A stretch of 14,003 nucleotides of DNA from JAPLJQ01 sp037143735 (GTDB lineage Bacteria > Desulfobacterota > Syntrophia > Syntrophales > UBA2185), in the NCBI GenBank assembly GCA_037143735.1, contig JBAWYD010000067.1:1-14003 (forward strand), written 5' to 3'. The notes under the pieces were generated by a model. It was not told the DNA's origin and searched no databases. It was given only the letters and a program-made list of their open reading frames with translations. The translations under genes and the position numbers were made by a program. Below, one piece after another: positions 6,144-13,331 of the stretch. Within the stretch, counting starts at the first letter, position 1. The number at the start of each line of letters is the position of its first letter.

Positions 6144-6617
6144 TTATTTTTTTTTCGAATTGATACGATCCTCTTTGGAGAAGGGAAAAATGTGACTTCC
6201 GAAAGATGTCCCGATCTCGGCCTTTGCCTCTATCCTGTATGGCAGTTCATCCCCGGTGATTACGGCCTTCAGGCTTCCACCCAGGTCTTTGAACTTGGCA
6301 ACGACAGGTACCTGTAACGTTGTTGTCGATGACGATGGAATCAGGACTGCCTTTTCCAAATGGCCATTTCCGATTACCTCGTTCTTCAGGGAAAGGGTGT
6401 ATTCGAAAGACTTTAACGTGATGTCAAAGCGGTTCGGATTCTGCACCTCGAAACCGAGGAGAAGATTCATTTCTGTAAAGGAGCGGGGGCTGAGGGTGAT
6501 CTCGCGAAGGACAAAGGAGGGGTTTTCCAGGATCCAGTTCAGGCAGGATACAAGAAAAAATGAAAGGACAAGGACAAGCACTATTTTACGATGGACCTTC
6601 ACTTTTTTTCGCTCCAT
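6144..6617 (-). CDS. LEA type 2 (WHy-domain) lipoprotein
   Basis: A protein of 157 residues from the ATG at 6617. The N-terminus has the lipoprotein pattern: basic residues, a hydrophobic run, then LVSC (lipidated Cys at residue 25). The rest resembles the LEA14/WHy domain, with MNLLLGFEVQNPNRFDITLKS and the later VPVVAKF strand typical of this beta-sandwich fold. Bacterial members are envelope proteins with proposed stress or lipid-related roles; nothing here fixes the function. An upstream in-frame TTG (6662) would give 172 residues but puts 15 charged residues before the signal peptide and has no well-spaced ribosome site, so I prefer 6617, although its own Shine-Dalgarno is weak. It is the first gene of an operon with the TPR protein, under the promoter at 6701-6729. 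Confidence 0.72.
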   Translation of the reverse strand: MERKKVKVHRKIVLVLVLSFFLVSCLNWILENPSFVLREITLSPRSFTEMNLLLGFEVQNPNRFDITLKSFEYTLSLKNEVIGNGHLEKAVLIPSSSTTTLQVPVVAKFKDLGGSLKAVITGDELPYRIEAKAEIGTSFGSHIFPFSKEDRINSKKK

Positions 6618-6700
6618 TTCTTCATCAAGAATATGCGCCCTTTCCTTCGACGCGCGGGACAAGAACGTGTTTTTTAACCCGCCTTCCAGCTTATGTCTGC

Positions 6701-6729
6701 ATTCTAAATTAGAGTGCTTAGATTTTCAA
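6701..6729 (-). promoter_or_regulatory. Sigma-70 type promoter of the LEA-TPR operon
   Basis: On the minus strand TTGAAA (6729-6724), a 17-base spacer and TAGAAT (6706-6701) match the consensus well. Transcription would start near 6694, giving a leader of about 75 bases to the ATG at 6617. Confidence 0.65.
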
Positions 6730-6791
6730 TGACTAAATGCCGTGAAAAAGAAGCTGTTCGATTGAGTCAGAGAAGATTTCTTGTCACAATA

Positions 6792-6825
6792 AAAAAGGGC
6801 CGGGATATTTATCCCGGCCCTTTTT
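6792..6825. terminator. Terminator of the nfnAB operon (bidirectional)
   Basis: GGGCCGGGAT (6797-6806) and ATCCCGGCCC (6811-6820) form a perfect 10-base-pair stem around a four-base loop, flanked by A-run 6791-6796 and T-run 6821-6825. Placed 17 bases beyond the nfnB stop on the minus strand, where the A-run becomes the U-run. It also insulates the LEA-TPR promoter further along the same strand. Confidence 0.92.
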
Positions 6826-6841
6826 GGAATTTTATAAAATT

Positions 6842-8269
6842 TCAGCTCCTGGACATGACATAGGCATCAATTGCATTGGCTGCCTGTCTTCCGGCGCCCA
6901 TGGCAAGAATAACCGTGGCCGATCCGGTTACAATATCTCCCCCGGCGTAAACCCCTTCTCTGCTGGTTTCTCCCGCCTCACCTTTGGTCACGATGTAACC
7001 CCATTTATTTACGTCCAGCCCCGGCGTCGTCTTAGGTATCACCGGGTTGGCCTCCGTTCCGATGGCTACGACAACCGTATCCACATCAATTGTAAACTCG
7101 GATCCCTTTATAGGTATCGGCCGTCGCCTTCCCGATGCATCAGGTTCTCCCAGTTCCATCCGGATACACTTAATCTGCTTCACCCAGCCGTTTTCATCAC
7201 CGATATACTCTACAGGATTATGGAGTATTTTGAACTGAACGCCCTCTTCGTGGGCATGATGGACTTCTTCCTTTCTTGCCGGAAGCTCCACTTCACTGCG
7301 GCGATAGATGATGTAGGCATTGTCGGCACCCAGGCGGAGAGCCGTTCGCACCGAATCCATGGCCACGTTGCCGCCGCCGATGACGGCTACATTTTTCCCG
7401 CGTACAATGGGCGTGTCATATTCGGGGAACAGATAGGCCTTCATAAGATTGGATCTCGTAAGATATTCATTGGCGGAATAGATGCCGCTCAGGTTTTCAC
7501 CCGGGATATTCATGAACACAGGGGCGCCGGCGCCGACACCAAGAAATACGGCATGAAACCCCTCGGCAAAGAGCTCGTCCACCGTCTTCAACCGGCCGAT
7601 GGCGGCATTCGTTACGATCTTTGCCCCGAGTTTCTCCAGATAATTCACCTCCGCATCCACAATCGCCTTGGGAAGACGGAACTCGGGAATGCCATAGATC
7701 AAAACGCCTCCGGATTTATGGAGGGCTTCAAAAATCGTCACGTCATGGCCAAGTTTCACCAGGTCTCCGGCGATCGTGAGTCCCGCCGGTCCTGCTCCCA
7801 CGACGGCTATTTTTTTACCTGTCGGCGGCGCTACTTCGGGAATGACAATATTTCCTGATTCCCGCTCAAAATCGGCCGCAAAGCGTTCCAGTCTCCCTAC
7901 GGCTACGGGATCACCTTTCTTTCCCAGAACACAGAGCTTCTCACACTGATCTTCCTGAGGACAGACTCTTCCGCAGACGGCAGGAAGGGCGTTCGTCTCT
8001 TTGAGTTTCCAGGCGGCTTCGATAAAATGCCCCTCTGCAATCAGCTGGATAAATTCGGGGATCTTAACATCCACAGGACATCCTGCCACACAAGAGGGTT
8101 TCTTGCACTGAATACACCTGCTCGCTTCTGCCATGGCAATCTCTTTTGAATACCCAATAGGAACCTCGTTAAAATTGTGAATTCTCTTTTTGGGATCCTG
8201 TTCAGGCATAGCCTGTCGGGGAACTTTTTCCTTCTTTTCTTTTTTTTCAGTTTTTTCTTTATTTTCCAT
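6842..8269 (-). CDS. nfnB: NfnB/GltA-type NADPH-dependent flavoprotein subunit
   Basis: A 475-residue iron-sulfur flavoprotein of the glutamate synthase small-subunit family (GltD/GltA/SudA type). Paired with NfnA it is most likely the large subunit of NADH-dependent reduced ferredoxin:NADP+ oxidoreductase, which couples ferredoxin, NADH and NADPH by electron bifurcation in the cytosol. The N-terminal domain has two four-cysteine sets for [4Fe-4S] clusters: C52, C55, C60, C64 and C99, C103, C109, C113. GAGPAG at 158-163 binds FAD, GGGNVA at 298-303 binds NADPH, and GGD near 444 closes the FAD site. I choose the ATG at 8269 rather than 8311, since the longer form would overlap nfnA by 53 bases; the overlap is then 11 bases. 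A lysine/glutamate-rich tail fills the first 17 residues. No glutamate synthase large subunit is nearby, which favours Nfn. Confidence 0.88.
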   Translation of the reverse strand: MENKEKTEKKEKKEKVPRQAMPEQDPKKRIHNFNEVPIGYSKEIAMAEASRCIQCKKPSCVAGCPVDVKIPEFIQLIAEGHFIEAAWKLKETNALPAVCGRVCPQEDQCEKLCVLGKKGDPVAVGRLERFAADFERESGNIVIPEVAPPTGKKIAVVGAGPAGLTIAGDLVKLGHDVTIFEALHKSGGVLIYGIPEFRLPKAIVDAEVNYLEKLGAKIVTNAAIGRLKTVDELFAEGFHAVFLGVGAGAPVFMNIPGENLSGIYSANEYLTRSNLMKAYLFPEYDTPIVRGKNVAVIGGGNVAMDSVRTALRLGADNAYIIYRRSEVELPARKEEVHHAHEEGVQFKILHNPVEYIGDENGWVKQIKCIRMELGEPDASGRRRPIPIKGSEFTIDVDTVVVAIGTEANPVIPKTTPGLDVNKWGYIVTKGEAGETSREGVYAGGDIVTGSATVILAMGAGRQAANAIDAYVMSRS

Positions 8270-9095
8270 GATGTTCACACCTGTAATTATCCATCGCCTG
8301 CTTTTCTTCATTACAATACATTCTGAGGCGGGTCATTAATAAATTGAAATCGACTTCGTGACCGTCAAATTCCGGCCCATCCACACAGCCGAACATTGTC
8401 TTTCCTCCCACAGCAACACGGCACGCGCCGCACATTCCCGTGGCGTCCACCATGATCGGGTTCAGACTGACGATGGTCTTGATGCCGTAAGGCTTTGTTA
8501 AATTTGCCAAGACACGCATCATCGGTACGGGTCCGATGGCATATGCAATATCGATCTTTTCTTTCGAGTCGATGAGGTTCTGCAGAACGGTGCTGACAAA
8601 CCCATGAAACCCGTAACTGCCGTCATCGGTAGCGACCAGCAACTGGTCACTGACTTTACTCATATCCTCTTCGAGAATCAGGATATCCTTCGTCCGTGCC
8701 CCGATGATGGATATAACCTTGTTCCCCGCCTTCTTGAGCGCCGCCGCTATGGGGTAAGCCACACCTATCCCCACGCCTCCGCCAATAACCACGGCTGTAC
8801 CGAAGTTCTTTACCTCGGTGGGATGCCCGAGGGGACCCAGGACATGCATGATGAAGCCGCCCTTCTCCAGTTTCGCCAGTTGCGCCGTTGTTTTACCGAC
8901 GATCTGATAAATAATCGTGATCGTCCCCTTTTGACTGTCAGAATCAACGATGGTCAGAGGAATTCTCTCCCCCTTGTCGTCGATCATCAGAACGACAAAC
9001 TGCCCTGCCTTTCTCTTGCGGGCAATCTCAGGAGCCTCAATCACCATTCTGACAACAATTTCCTGCAAATAAGTCTTCTCCAATACCTTGTACAA
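8259..9095 (-). CDS. nfnA: NfnA: ferredoxin-NADP+ reductase-like subunit with [2Fe-2S] cluster
   Basis: A 278-residue protein of the ferredoxin-NADP+ reductase/dihydroorotate dehydrogenase electron-transfer family, the small subunit of Nfn (also described as SudB). The FAD-binding motif RIPLTI is at 44-49, the pyridine-nucleotide loop GGGVGIG at 105-111, and the C-terminal [2Fe-2S] motif has C222, C225 and C237 (GMCGACR and FGCVDGPEFDG). D217 in MVDATG is where Nfn small subunits supply an aspartate ligand in place of a fourth cysteine. The start is a TTG at 9095, supported by AGGAG eight bases upstream and by alignment to the family's usual MYKVL beginning. It overlaps nfnB by 11 bases. Its own leader contains a perfect hairpin (9133-9157) and a promoter near 9205-9232. 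Confidence 0.9.
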   Translation of the reverse strand: MYKVLEKTYLQEIVVRMVIEAPEIARKRKAGQFVVLMIDDKGERIPLTIVDSDSQKGTITIIYQIVGKTTAQLAKLEKGGFIMHVLGPLGHPTEVKNFGTAVVIGGGVGIGVAYPIAAALKKAGNKVISIIGARTKDILILEEDMSKVSDQLLVATDDGSYGFHGFVSTVLQNLIDSKEKIDIAYAIGPVPMMRVLANLTKPYGIKTIVSLNPIMVDATGMCGACRVAVGGKTMFGCVDGPEFDGHEVDFNLLMTRLRMYCNEEKQAMDNYRCEHHGK

Positions 9096-9132
9096 TGCTC
9101 CATCTCCTATCGTTTATTATTCTTTTACGGAA

Positions 9133-9157
9133 GCAGGTTTCACTTCCTGAAACCTGC
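9133..9157 (-). promoter_or_regulatory. Perfect hairpin in the nfnA leader
   Basis: GCAGGTTTCA (9133-9142), loop CTTCC, then TGAAACCTGC (9148-9157): ten perfect base pairs. It lies 38-62 bases upstream of the TTG start, inside the predicted 5' leader. There is no following U-run, so it is not a plain terminator; it may stabilise the mRNA or bind a regulator as DNA or RNA. Confidence 0.6.
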
Positions 9158-9204
9158 GGAACTACCTCCACACAATCTGTTTACTCCTTAGGCAAGCGGC
9201 CACC

Positions 9205-9232
9205 CTGATACCACATTTCGCTCAAATGTCAA
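9205..9232 (-). promoter_or_regulatory. Candidate nfnAB promoter with overlapping inverted repeat
   Basis: On the minus strand TTGACA (9232-9227, full consensus) is followed after 16 bases by TATCAG (9210-9205, a weak -10). An inverted repeat ACATTT, five bases, AAATGT (9213-9229) fills the spacer and overlaps the -35, a good place for a repressor. The leader would be about 100 bases. Confidence 0.5.
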
Positions 9233-9379
9233 GACATATTCAAACTTTCGGCCTTCAATATTAGAATTCCGGAAAAACGCCCCATGGATAAATATCGGTT
9301 ATTTAATATCATTCTCCAAACGATAAACGATGTTGATCCATTTCCTCTGTGGAGTTTTATCGAAATCGGCATTTTTTAC

Positions 9380-9408
9380 TTGACTAAAGGGTGCTCTTAA
9401 TATATTAA
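9380..9408 (+). promoter_or_regulatory. Candidate nuo operon promoter
   Basis: TTGACT (9380-9385), 17 bases, TATTAA (9403-9408); an overlapping TATATT at 9401 would give a 15-base spacer. Transcription from near 9415 would leave a leader of about 170 bases before nuoA. The hexamers match the candidate promoter at 3900. Confidence 0.5.
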
Positions 9409-9549
9409 AGCGCCGCGAAAATAGCGGGCTTCTGATGGGTTTTTCAATTCATGCTGCGGCGCGCATACACACGTGTCCTATCCGTCCGGCGTCAGGGCTT
9501 ATCACGAATACCCATTCTGTGGAGCCGGTACGAAAGGAGACAACTCTTA

Positions 9550-9576
9550 ATGGCATCAAGACCGATTTTGTTGTGA
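9550..9576 (+). CDS. Possible eight-residue leader peptide before nuoA
   Basis: ATG at 9550 opens MASRPILL and stops at TGA 9574-9576. AAAGGAGA (9533-9540) is a strong Shine-Dalgarno nine bases upstream, better than the one for nuoA itself. The stop codon overlaps the GAGAGG (9575-9580) that serves nuoA, so ribosomes finishing here would land on the nuoA site. A coupling role is inferred; the peptide is not a known family. Confidence 0.35.
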   Translation: MASRPILL

Positions 9577-9586
9577 GAGGGCCGTT

Positions 9587-9943
9587 ATGTTGCTTGATTA
9601 TTTGCCAATCGCCATTTATCTCGTTGTGGCTGTAGGCTTTGGTGCTGTTGTCGTTTTTTTCTCCACAATTTTAGGGCCGCGAACCCACAGCAGGGTGAAA
9701 CTCGAGACGTATGAATGCGGCATGGAGCCCATCGGGCCCAACCGCGTCCGCTTTTCCGTCAAATTCTATATCATCGCCATGCTTTTCATCGTGTTCGACA
9801 TTGAAGCCGTGTTCCTTTTCCCATGGGCGGTAGTATTCAGGGACCTGGGGCTGTTCGGTTTCGTTGAAATGGCGATCTTCATTCTGATTTTGTTCGCCGG
9901 CCTGGCCTACGTATGGCGTAAAGGAGCTCTGGAATGGGATTAG
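9587..9943 (+). CDS. nuoA: NADH-quinone oxidoreductase subunit A
   Basis: A 118-residue membrane subunit of complex I with three membrane segments (about 5-29, 59-82 and 88-110). The family signature YECGMEP is at 42-48, with C44 in the loop that changes position during turnover, and FDIEA (D71, E73) in the second membrane segment. It helps form the junction between the quinone-binding arm and the membrane arm. GAGAGG (9575-9580) lies six bases before the ATG. The end overlaps nuoB by ten bases. First gene of the nuo cluster, under the candidate promoter at 9380-9408. Confidence 0.95.
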   Translation: MLLDYLPIAIYLVVAVGFGAVVVFFSTILGPRTHSRVKLETYECGMEPIGPNRVRFSVKFYIIAMLFIVFDIEAVFLFPWAVVFRDLGLFGFVEMAIFILILFAGLAYVWRKGALEWD

Positions 9944-10428
9944 AGACGTGTCTTGGCGATAAATACGGCGACGGGTTCATCGTTACTTCTCTGGAAAAGG
10001 CAATCAACTGGTCGCGCAAGAGTTCCCTGTGGCCCTGTAGCTTCGGGCTGGCCTGCTGCGCCCTGGAGATGATCGACGTGGCATTATCCCCCTATGATCT
10101 GTCCCGCTTCGGCATGGAGGTCTTTCGGCCTTCTCCTCGTCAGGCGGACCTGATGATTGTGGCGGGAACCGTAACCAAGAAAATGCTGCCCGTGGTATTG
10201 CGGATTTACGAGCAGATGGCCAATCCCAAATGGGTGATCGCCATGGGAGCCTGTGCCACTTCGGGGGGAATCTTTCGTTCCTATGCCGTGGTTCAGGGTA
10301 TCGATCAATATCTCCCGGTGGATATGTACATTCCCGGCTGTCCCCCCCGTCCGGAAGCGCTGATAGATGGAATTCTCAAGTTGCACGACAAGATCATGCA
10401 GGAAAAGCCGTTGCATTCGAAGAAGTAA
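9934..10428 (+). CDS. nuoB: NADH-quinone oxidoreductase subunit B
   Basis: A 164-residue peripheral subunit that carries the terminal [4Fe-4S] cluster N2, the last electron carrier before quinone. Its four ligands are visible: adjacent C41 and C42 in LACCALEM, C107 in GACATSGG, and C136 in PGCPPRPEA. The FRPSPRQADLMIVAGTV stretch (64-80) is typical. Overlap with nuoA by ten bases suggests coupling. A 22-base gap separates it from nuoC. The protein has the expected compact length with a short C-terminal tail. Confidence 0.97.
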   Translation: MGLETCLGDKYGDGFIVTSLEKAINWSRKSSLWPCSFGLACCALEMIDVALSPYDLSRFGMEVFRPSPRQADLMIVAGTVTKKMLPVVLRIYEQMANPKWVIAMGACATSGGIFRSYAVVQGIDQYLPVDMYIPGCPPRPEALIDGILKLHDKIMQEKPLHSKK

Positions 10429-10450
10429 TCCAATGAGGGAGCCGTAAAGT

Positions 10451-10909
10451 ATGACGGATGTCACCAAGCTTAAAAACGCATTTCCCGATGCGGTATTAAA
10501 TGTTGAAGAATACCGGGGAGACGTCACTGTTACACTGAAGCGGGACGGGTTGCTTCAGGCATGCACCTTTCTCAGGGATGATCCCGACTATTCCTTCCGC
10601 TTTCTGGCAGATGTCACAGCGGTGGATTATAAAGACAAAACCCCTCGTTTCGTTATGGTGTATCATCTCCTTTCCCACAAACACAACCGGAGGTTGCGTC
10701 TCAAGGTTCCCCTGGAGGGCGAGAATCCTGAAATCGAAACGATGACCGGTGTCTGGCCGACCGCCGACTGGCATGAGCGCGAAACCTACGACTTGTTGGG
10801 CGTCAAATTTTTGAACCACCCCGATCTGCGGCGCATCCTTCTGCCCTACCACTGGGATTGCTTTCCCCTCCGGAAGGATTATCCACTGGAAGGCAAAGAC
10901 GAGTTGTGA
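10451..10909 (+). CDS. nuoC: NADH-quinone oxidoreductase subunit C
   Basis: A 152-residue hydrophilic subunit (30-kDa family) of the connecting arm of complex I; it has no cofactor and packs against NuoB and NuoD. The signature WHERETYDLLGVKF is at about 107-120, followed by NHPDLRRILLP and the C-terminal FPLRKDYPLEG. It is a separate gene, not the NuoCD fusion seen in enterobacteria. The upstream GAGGGAGC (10435-10442) provides a reasonable Shine-Dalgarno for the ATG at 10451. The gap to nuoD is 57 bases. Confidence 0.95.
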   Translation: MTDVTKLKNAFPDAVLNVEEYRGDVTVTLKRDGLLQACTFLRDDPDYSFRFLADVTAVDYKDKTPRFVMVYHLLSHKHNRRLRLKVPLEGENPEIETMTGVWPTADWHERETYDLLGVKFLNHPDLRRILLPYHWDCFPLRKDYPLEGKDEL

Positions 10910-10966
10910 GGGTACTTCCGCCAGTGCGAAGATAGTGAAATTACAGAATGTAGATAAGGGACGAGA

Positions 10967-12106
10967 ATGGCAGAACCGGAAATCAGATTACATCAAGAAA
11001 AGAGAAAACGCGGTGAAACCGAAACCATGGAAATCAATATGGGGCCGCAGCACCCCTCCACCCATGGCGTCTTCCGGGCGGTTGTGGAACTGGACGGCGA
11101 GACCGTTGTCAAGGTGGTTCCCCATCTCGGATATCTGCACCGCGGCATCGAGAAAATAGCAGAAAACCGAACATACCATCAGGTCATCCCCCTGACTGAC
11201 CGGCTGGATTATATGGCCGGGGCGTCAAACAACCTGGGCTATTGCCTGACGGTTGAAAAACTCCTGGGAATCGAGGTGCCGCCGAGAGGGCAGTACATCC
11301 GGGTGATCCTCACCGAACTCAGCCGCATCTCCAGCCATCTTTTCTGGGCAGGCGCCAACGCTCACGATCTGGGCGCCATGACACCTTTCTTTTTTATGGT
11401 CCGGGAACGGGAACAGATTCTCTTTTTTCTGGAAATGATCACCGGTTCCCGCCTCACCCCGTCGTTTTTCCGCGTCGGCGGCATGTCGATGGATCTTCCC
11501 CCTGAATTCCGGGACGAATGCATGAAATTCATAAAAAACTTTCCACCCCGCGTGGATGAATACGAAACGCTTTTGACGGAGAACAAGATCTGGAAGAGCC
11601 GCACCCAAGGCGTGGGCTACCTTTCAGCGGAAGACTGCATCAAACTGGGCATTTCCGGCCCCATGGCGAGAGCCGCAGGTATCGACTGGGATTTGCGGAA
11701 GAATCAACCGTACTCGAGCTACGACAAATTTGATTTCAAGACGGTCGTATATCACGGCTGCGACGCCTATGACCGCTACCGGGTGCGAATGATGGAAATG
11801 CGCCAGAGCAACGAGATCATTCGTCAGGCACTGGAAAGTCTGCCGGAGGGTGATCACAGCGTCACCATGAAAGGTACTCTCAAGCCGCCGGCAGGGGAAG
11901 TGTATATGGCGATTGAGGCGCCCCGGGGAGAACTTGGATTCTATATCGTGAGTGACGGCACAGCGCAGCCGTTCCGCATGAAAGTCCGCGCCCCCACGTT
12001 TGTCAATTTGCAGTCTCTCCCGAAGATGTGTGAGGGAAAGCTCTTCTCCGACATGGTGGCAGCGCTCTCCAGCGTGGATCTGGTATTGGCGGAAGTGGAC
12101 CGCTGA
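10967..12106 (+). CDS. nuoD: NADH-quinone oxidoreductase subunit D
   Basis: A 379-residue subunit (49-kDa family) that shapes the quinone cavity with NuoB. The beta-hairpin histidine H33 (GPQHPSTHG) and Y82 (DRLDYM) correspond to T. thermophilus Nqo4 His38 and Tyr87, which contact the quinone head. HLGYLHRGIEK follows at 53-63, and the C-terminus SSVDLVLAEVDR is normal. The [NiFe]-hydrogenase cysteine pairs of the ancestral family are absent, arguing for a quinone-reacting enzyme rather than a membrane hydrogenase. AAGGGACGAG (10955-10964) lies just before the ATG. The next gene is nuoH, not nuoE, so the NADH module is not coded here. Confidence 0.96.
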   Translation: MAEPEIRLHQEKRKRGETETMEINMGPQHPSTHGVFRAVVELDGETVVKVVPHLGYLHRGIEKIAENRTYHQVIPLTDRLDYMAGASNNLGYCLTVEKLLGIEVPPRGQYIRVILTELSRISSHLFWAGANAHDLGAMTPFFFMVREREQILFFLEMITGSRLTPSFFRVGGMSMDLPPEFRDECMKFIKNFPPRVDEYETLLTENKIWKSRTQGVGYLSAEDCIKLGISGPMARAAGIDWDLRKNQPYSSYDKFDFKTVVYHGCDAYDRYRVRMMEMRQSNEIIRQALESLPEGDHSVTMKGTLKPPAGEVYMAIEAPRGELGFYIVSDGTAQPFRMKVRAPTFVNLQSLPKMCEGKLFSDMVAALSSVDLVLAEVDR

Positions 12107-12204
12107 GGGGATAAAACAAAAGGATCTTCAAGAGTGAGATCCAAATCATAATATAAAAATAAGGGAAACGCAGCACAAACTCCAATTGGGAAGACGTTAC
12201 GACC
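12107..12204 (+). other. nuoD-nuoH junction where nuoEFG would usually lie
   Basis: A 98-base noncoding gap, longer than the other gaps in the cluster. GGATCT (12121-12126) and AGATCC (12136-12141) make a weak hairpin without a U-run. GGGAAG (12187-12192) is the likely ribosome site for nuoH. There is no trace of nuoE, nuoF or nuoG. Confidence 0.6.
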
Positions 12205-13299
12205 ATGCCTGAATCGAATATGGATCTGGTGGCTTCAGTTATTTTAATCCTCGTAAAAATAGGGGTGTTTTTTGCTCTTTTCATGCTGATTCTGGCATAC
12301 GTCACCCTTCTGGAAAGGCGTCTGCTGGGATTTTTCCAGGAACGCTATGGTCCCAATCGGGTGGGTTGGCAGGGTCTTTTGCAACCGGTCGCGGACGGCA
12401 TTAAAATGTTTATGAAGGAAGATGTAACCGTATCGGAAGCCAATAAAGCCGTATATATCCTCGCTCCTATTGTTTTTGTCGCTGCAGCCTTAATGACCTT
12501 TTCGGTGATTCCTTTCGGAGATGTGATCTGGCCGGCGACGATGGAAATTGGCGGGCGGGTATATAATTTCACCCTCGCAAATGCGAATCGAGGGGTCATC
12601 GCCGATGTCAATGTGGCCATCCTGATTGTTTTTGCGATTTCCTCCATCGGGATTTATGGACTCATCATGGCAGGCTGGGGTTCAAACAATAAATACGCCC
12701 TTCTGGGTGGTGTGCGCGCAGCTGCCGTCATGATCAGCTATGAACTGGCCGCAGGCCTTGCCCTCGTCGGCATCATCATGACAACCGGTTCCATGAGCCT
12801 GATGGATATCGTGAAGTTTCAAGGGGGTTGCTGGTTTGGCGTCATTCCCAAGTGGTTCTGTTTCACCCAGCCTCTTGCCTTCGTTATTTTTTTAATCGCA
12901 GTTTTTGCCGAAACCGGCCGTACCCCTTTCGACTTTACCGAATGCGAAAACGAACTCGTTGCAGGTTACCAGATGGAATACAGCTCCATGAAATTCGCCT
13001 TGTTCTATCTGGCTGAATACGGACATATGATTGCTGCCAGTGCCTTGACGGTGACCTTCTTCCTGGGTGGGTGGCAAGGACCATTTGTAGATGTGCCGGG
13101 TTTAAATTATTTCCTGCCTGTTATTTATTTCTGTGTAAAAACATTTATGTTGGTGTTCTTCTTCATCTGGGTACGGGCCACTTACCCCCGTTTCCGCTAC
13201 GACCTCCTGATGAAACTGGGATGGAAAGTTCTGCTGCCCGCAACACTGGTGAACATTCTCATTTCCCCTTTCACGATGAAGCTGTTTGGATACCTGTAA
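12205..13299 (+). CDS. nuoH: NADH-quinone oxidoreductase subunit H
   Basis: A 364-residue membrane subunit with about eight to nine membrane helices; it carries the entry to the quinone channel and part of the link to proton pumping. The conserved ERRLLGFFQERYGPNRVG is at 37-54, and the acidic loop FDFTECENELVAGYQMEYS (242-260) holds the glutamates of the so-called E-channel; it differs from the common FDLPEAESELVAG wording but retains the three glutamates. A somewhat long loop at 110-130 is present. GGGAAG (12187-12192) precedes the ATG at 12205. The 32-base gap to nuoI contains a weak ribosome site. Confidence 0.96.
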   Translation: MPESNMDLVASVILILVKIGVFFALFMLILAYVTLLERRLLGFFQERYGPNRVGWQGLLQPVADGIKMFMKEDVTVSEANKAVYILAPIVFVAAALMTFSVIPFGDVIWPATMEIGGRVYNFTLANANRGVIADVNVAILIVFAISSIGIYGLIMAGWGSNNKYALLGGVRAAAVMISYELAAGLALVGIIMTTGSMSLMDIVKFQGGCWFGVIPKWFCFTQPLAFVIFLIAVFAETGRTPFDFTECENELVAGYQMEYSSMKFALFYLAEYGHMIAASALTVTFFLGGWQGPFVDVPGLNYFLPVIYFCVKTFMLVFFFIWVRATYPRFRYDLLMKLGWKVLLPATLVNILISPFTMKLFGYL

Positions 13300-13331
13300 T
13301 ACCTTAGGCGAAAACGGATATAGGAAAGATC

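Larger units (their letters stand above)
9096..9586. other. Divergent regulatory region between nfnAB and nuo
   Basis: This 490-base stretch has no supported protein longer than eight residues. It holds, left to right, the nfnA ribosome site, a perfect hairpin (9133-9157), a minus-strand promoter with an inverted repeat in it (9205-9232), an AT-rich central section with the direct repeat AACGATA/AACGATG (9319-9332), a plus-strand promoter (9380-9408), a GC-rich leader and a short upstream reading frame (9550-9576). Confidence 0.7.

Noticed and set aside
6144..6662. Longer form of the LEA lipoprotein starting at TTG 6662
   Set aside because: It would put 15 charged residues ahead of the signal peptide and lacks a well-placed Shine-Dalgarno; the ATG at 6617 gives a normal lipoprotein signal.
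6824..7858. Long open frame of 344 codons on the plus strand
   Set aside because: It lies wholly opposite nfnB, whose protein has all expected cofactor motifs; the opposite frame has no family features and no ribosome site, so it is an antisense shadow.
6842..8269. Glutamate synthase small subunit as the function of the large flavoprotein
   Set aside because: No glutamate synthase large subunit is nearby, and the overlapping partner is a [2Fe-2S] NfnA-type protein, so the Nfn assignment is better.
6842..8311. Longer form of NfnB starting at ATG 8311
   Set aside because: The added 14 residues overlap the NfnA coding end by 53 bases; the ATG at 8269 with GGTG upstream gives the usual short overlap.
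12121..12141. Terminator between nuoD and nuoH
   Set aside because: The stem is only six pairs with a nine-base loop and no U-run follows; the cluster most likely continues as one transcript.
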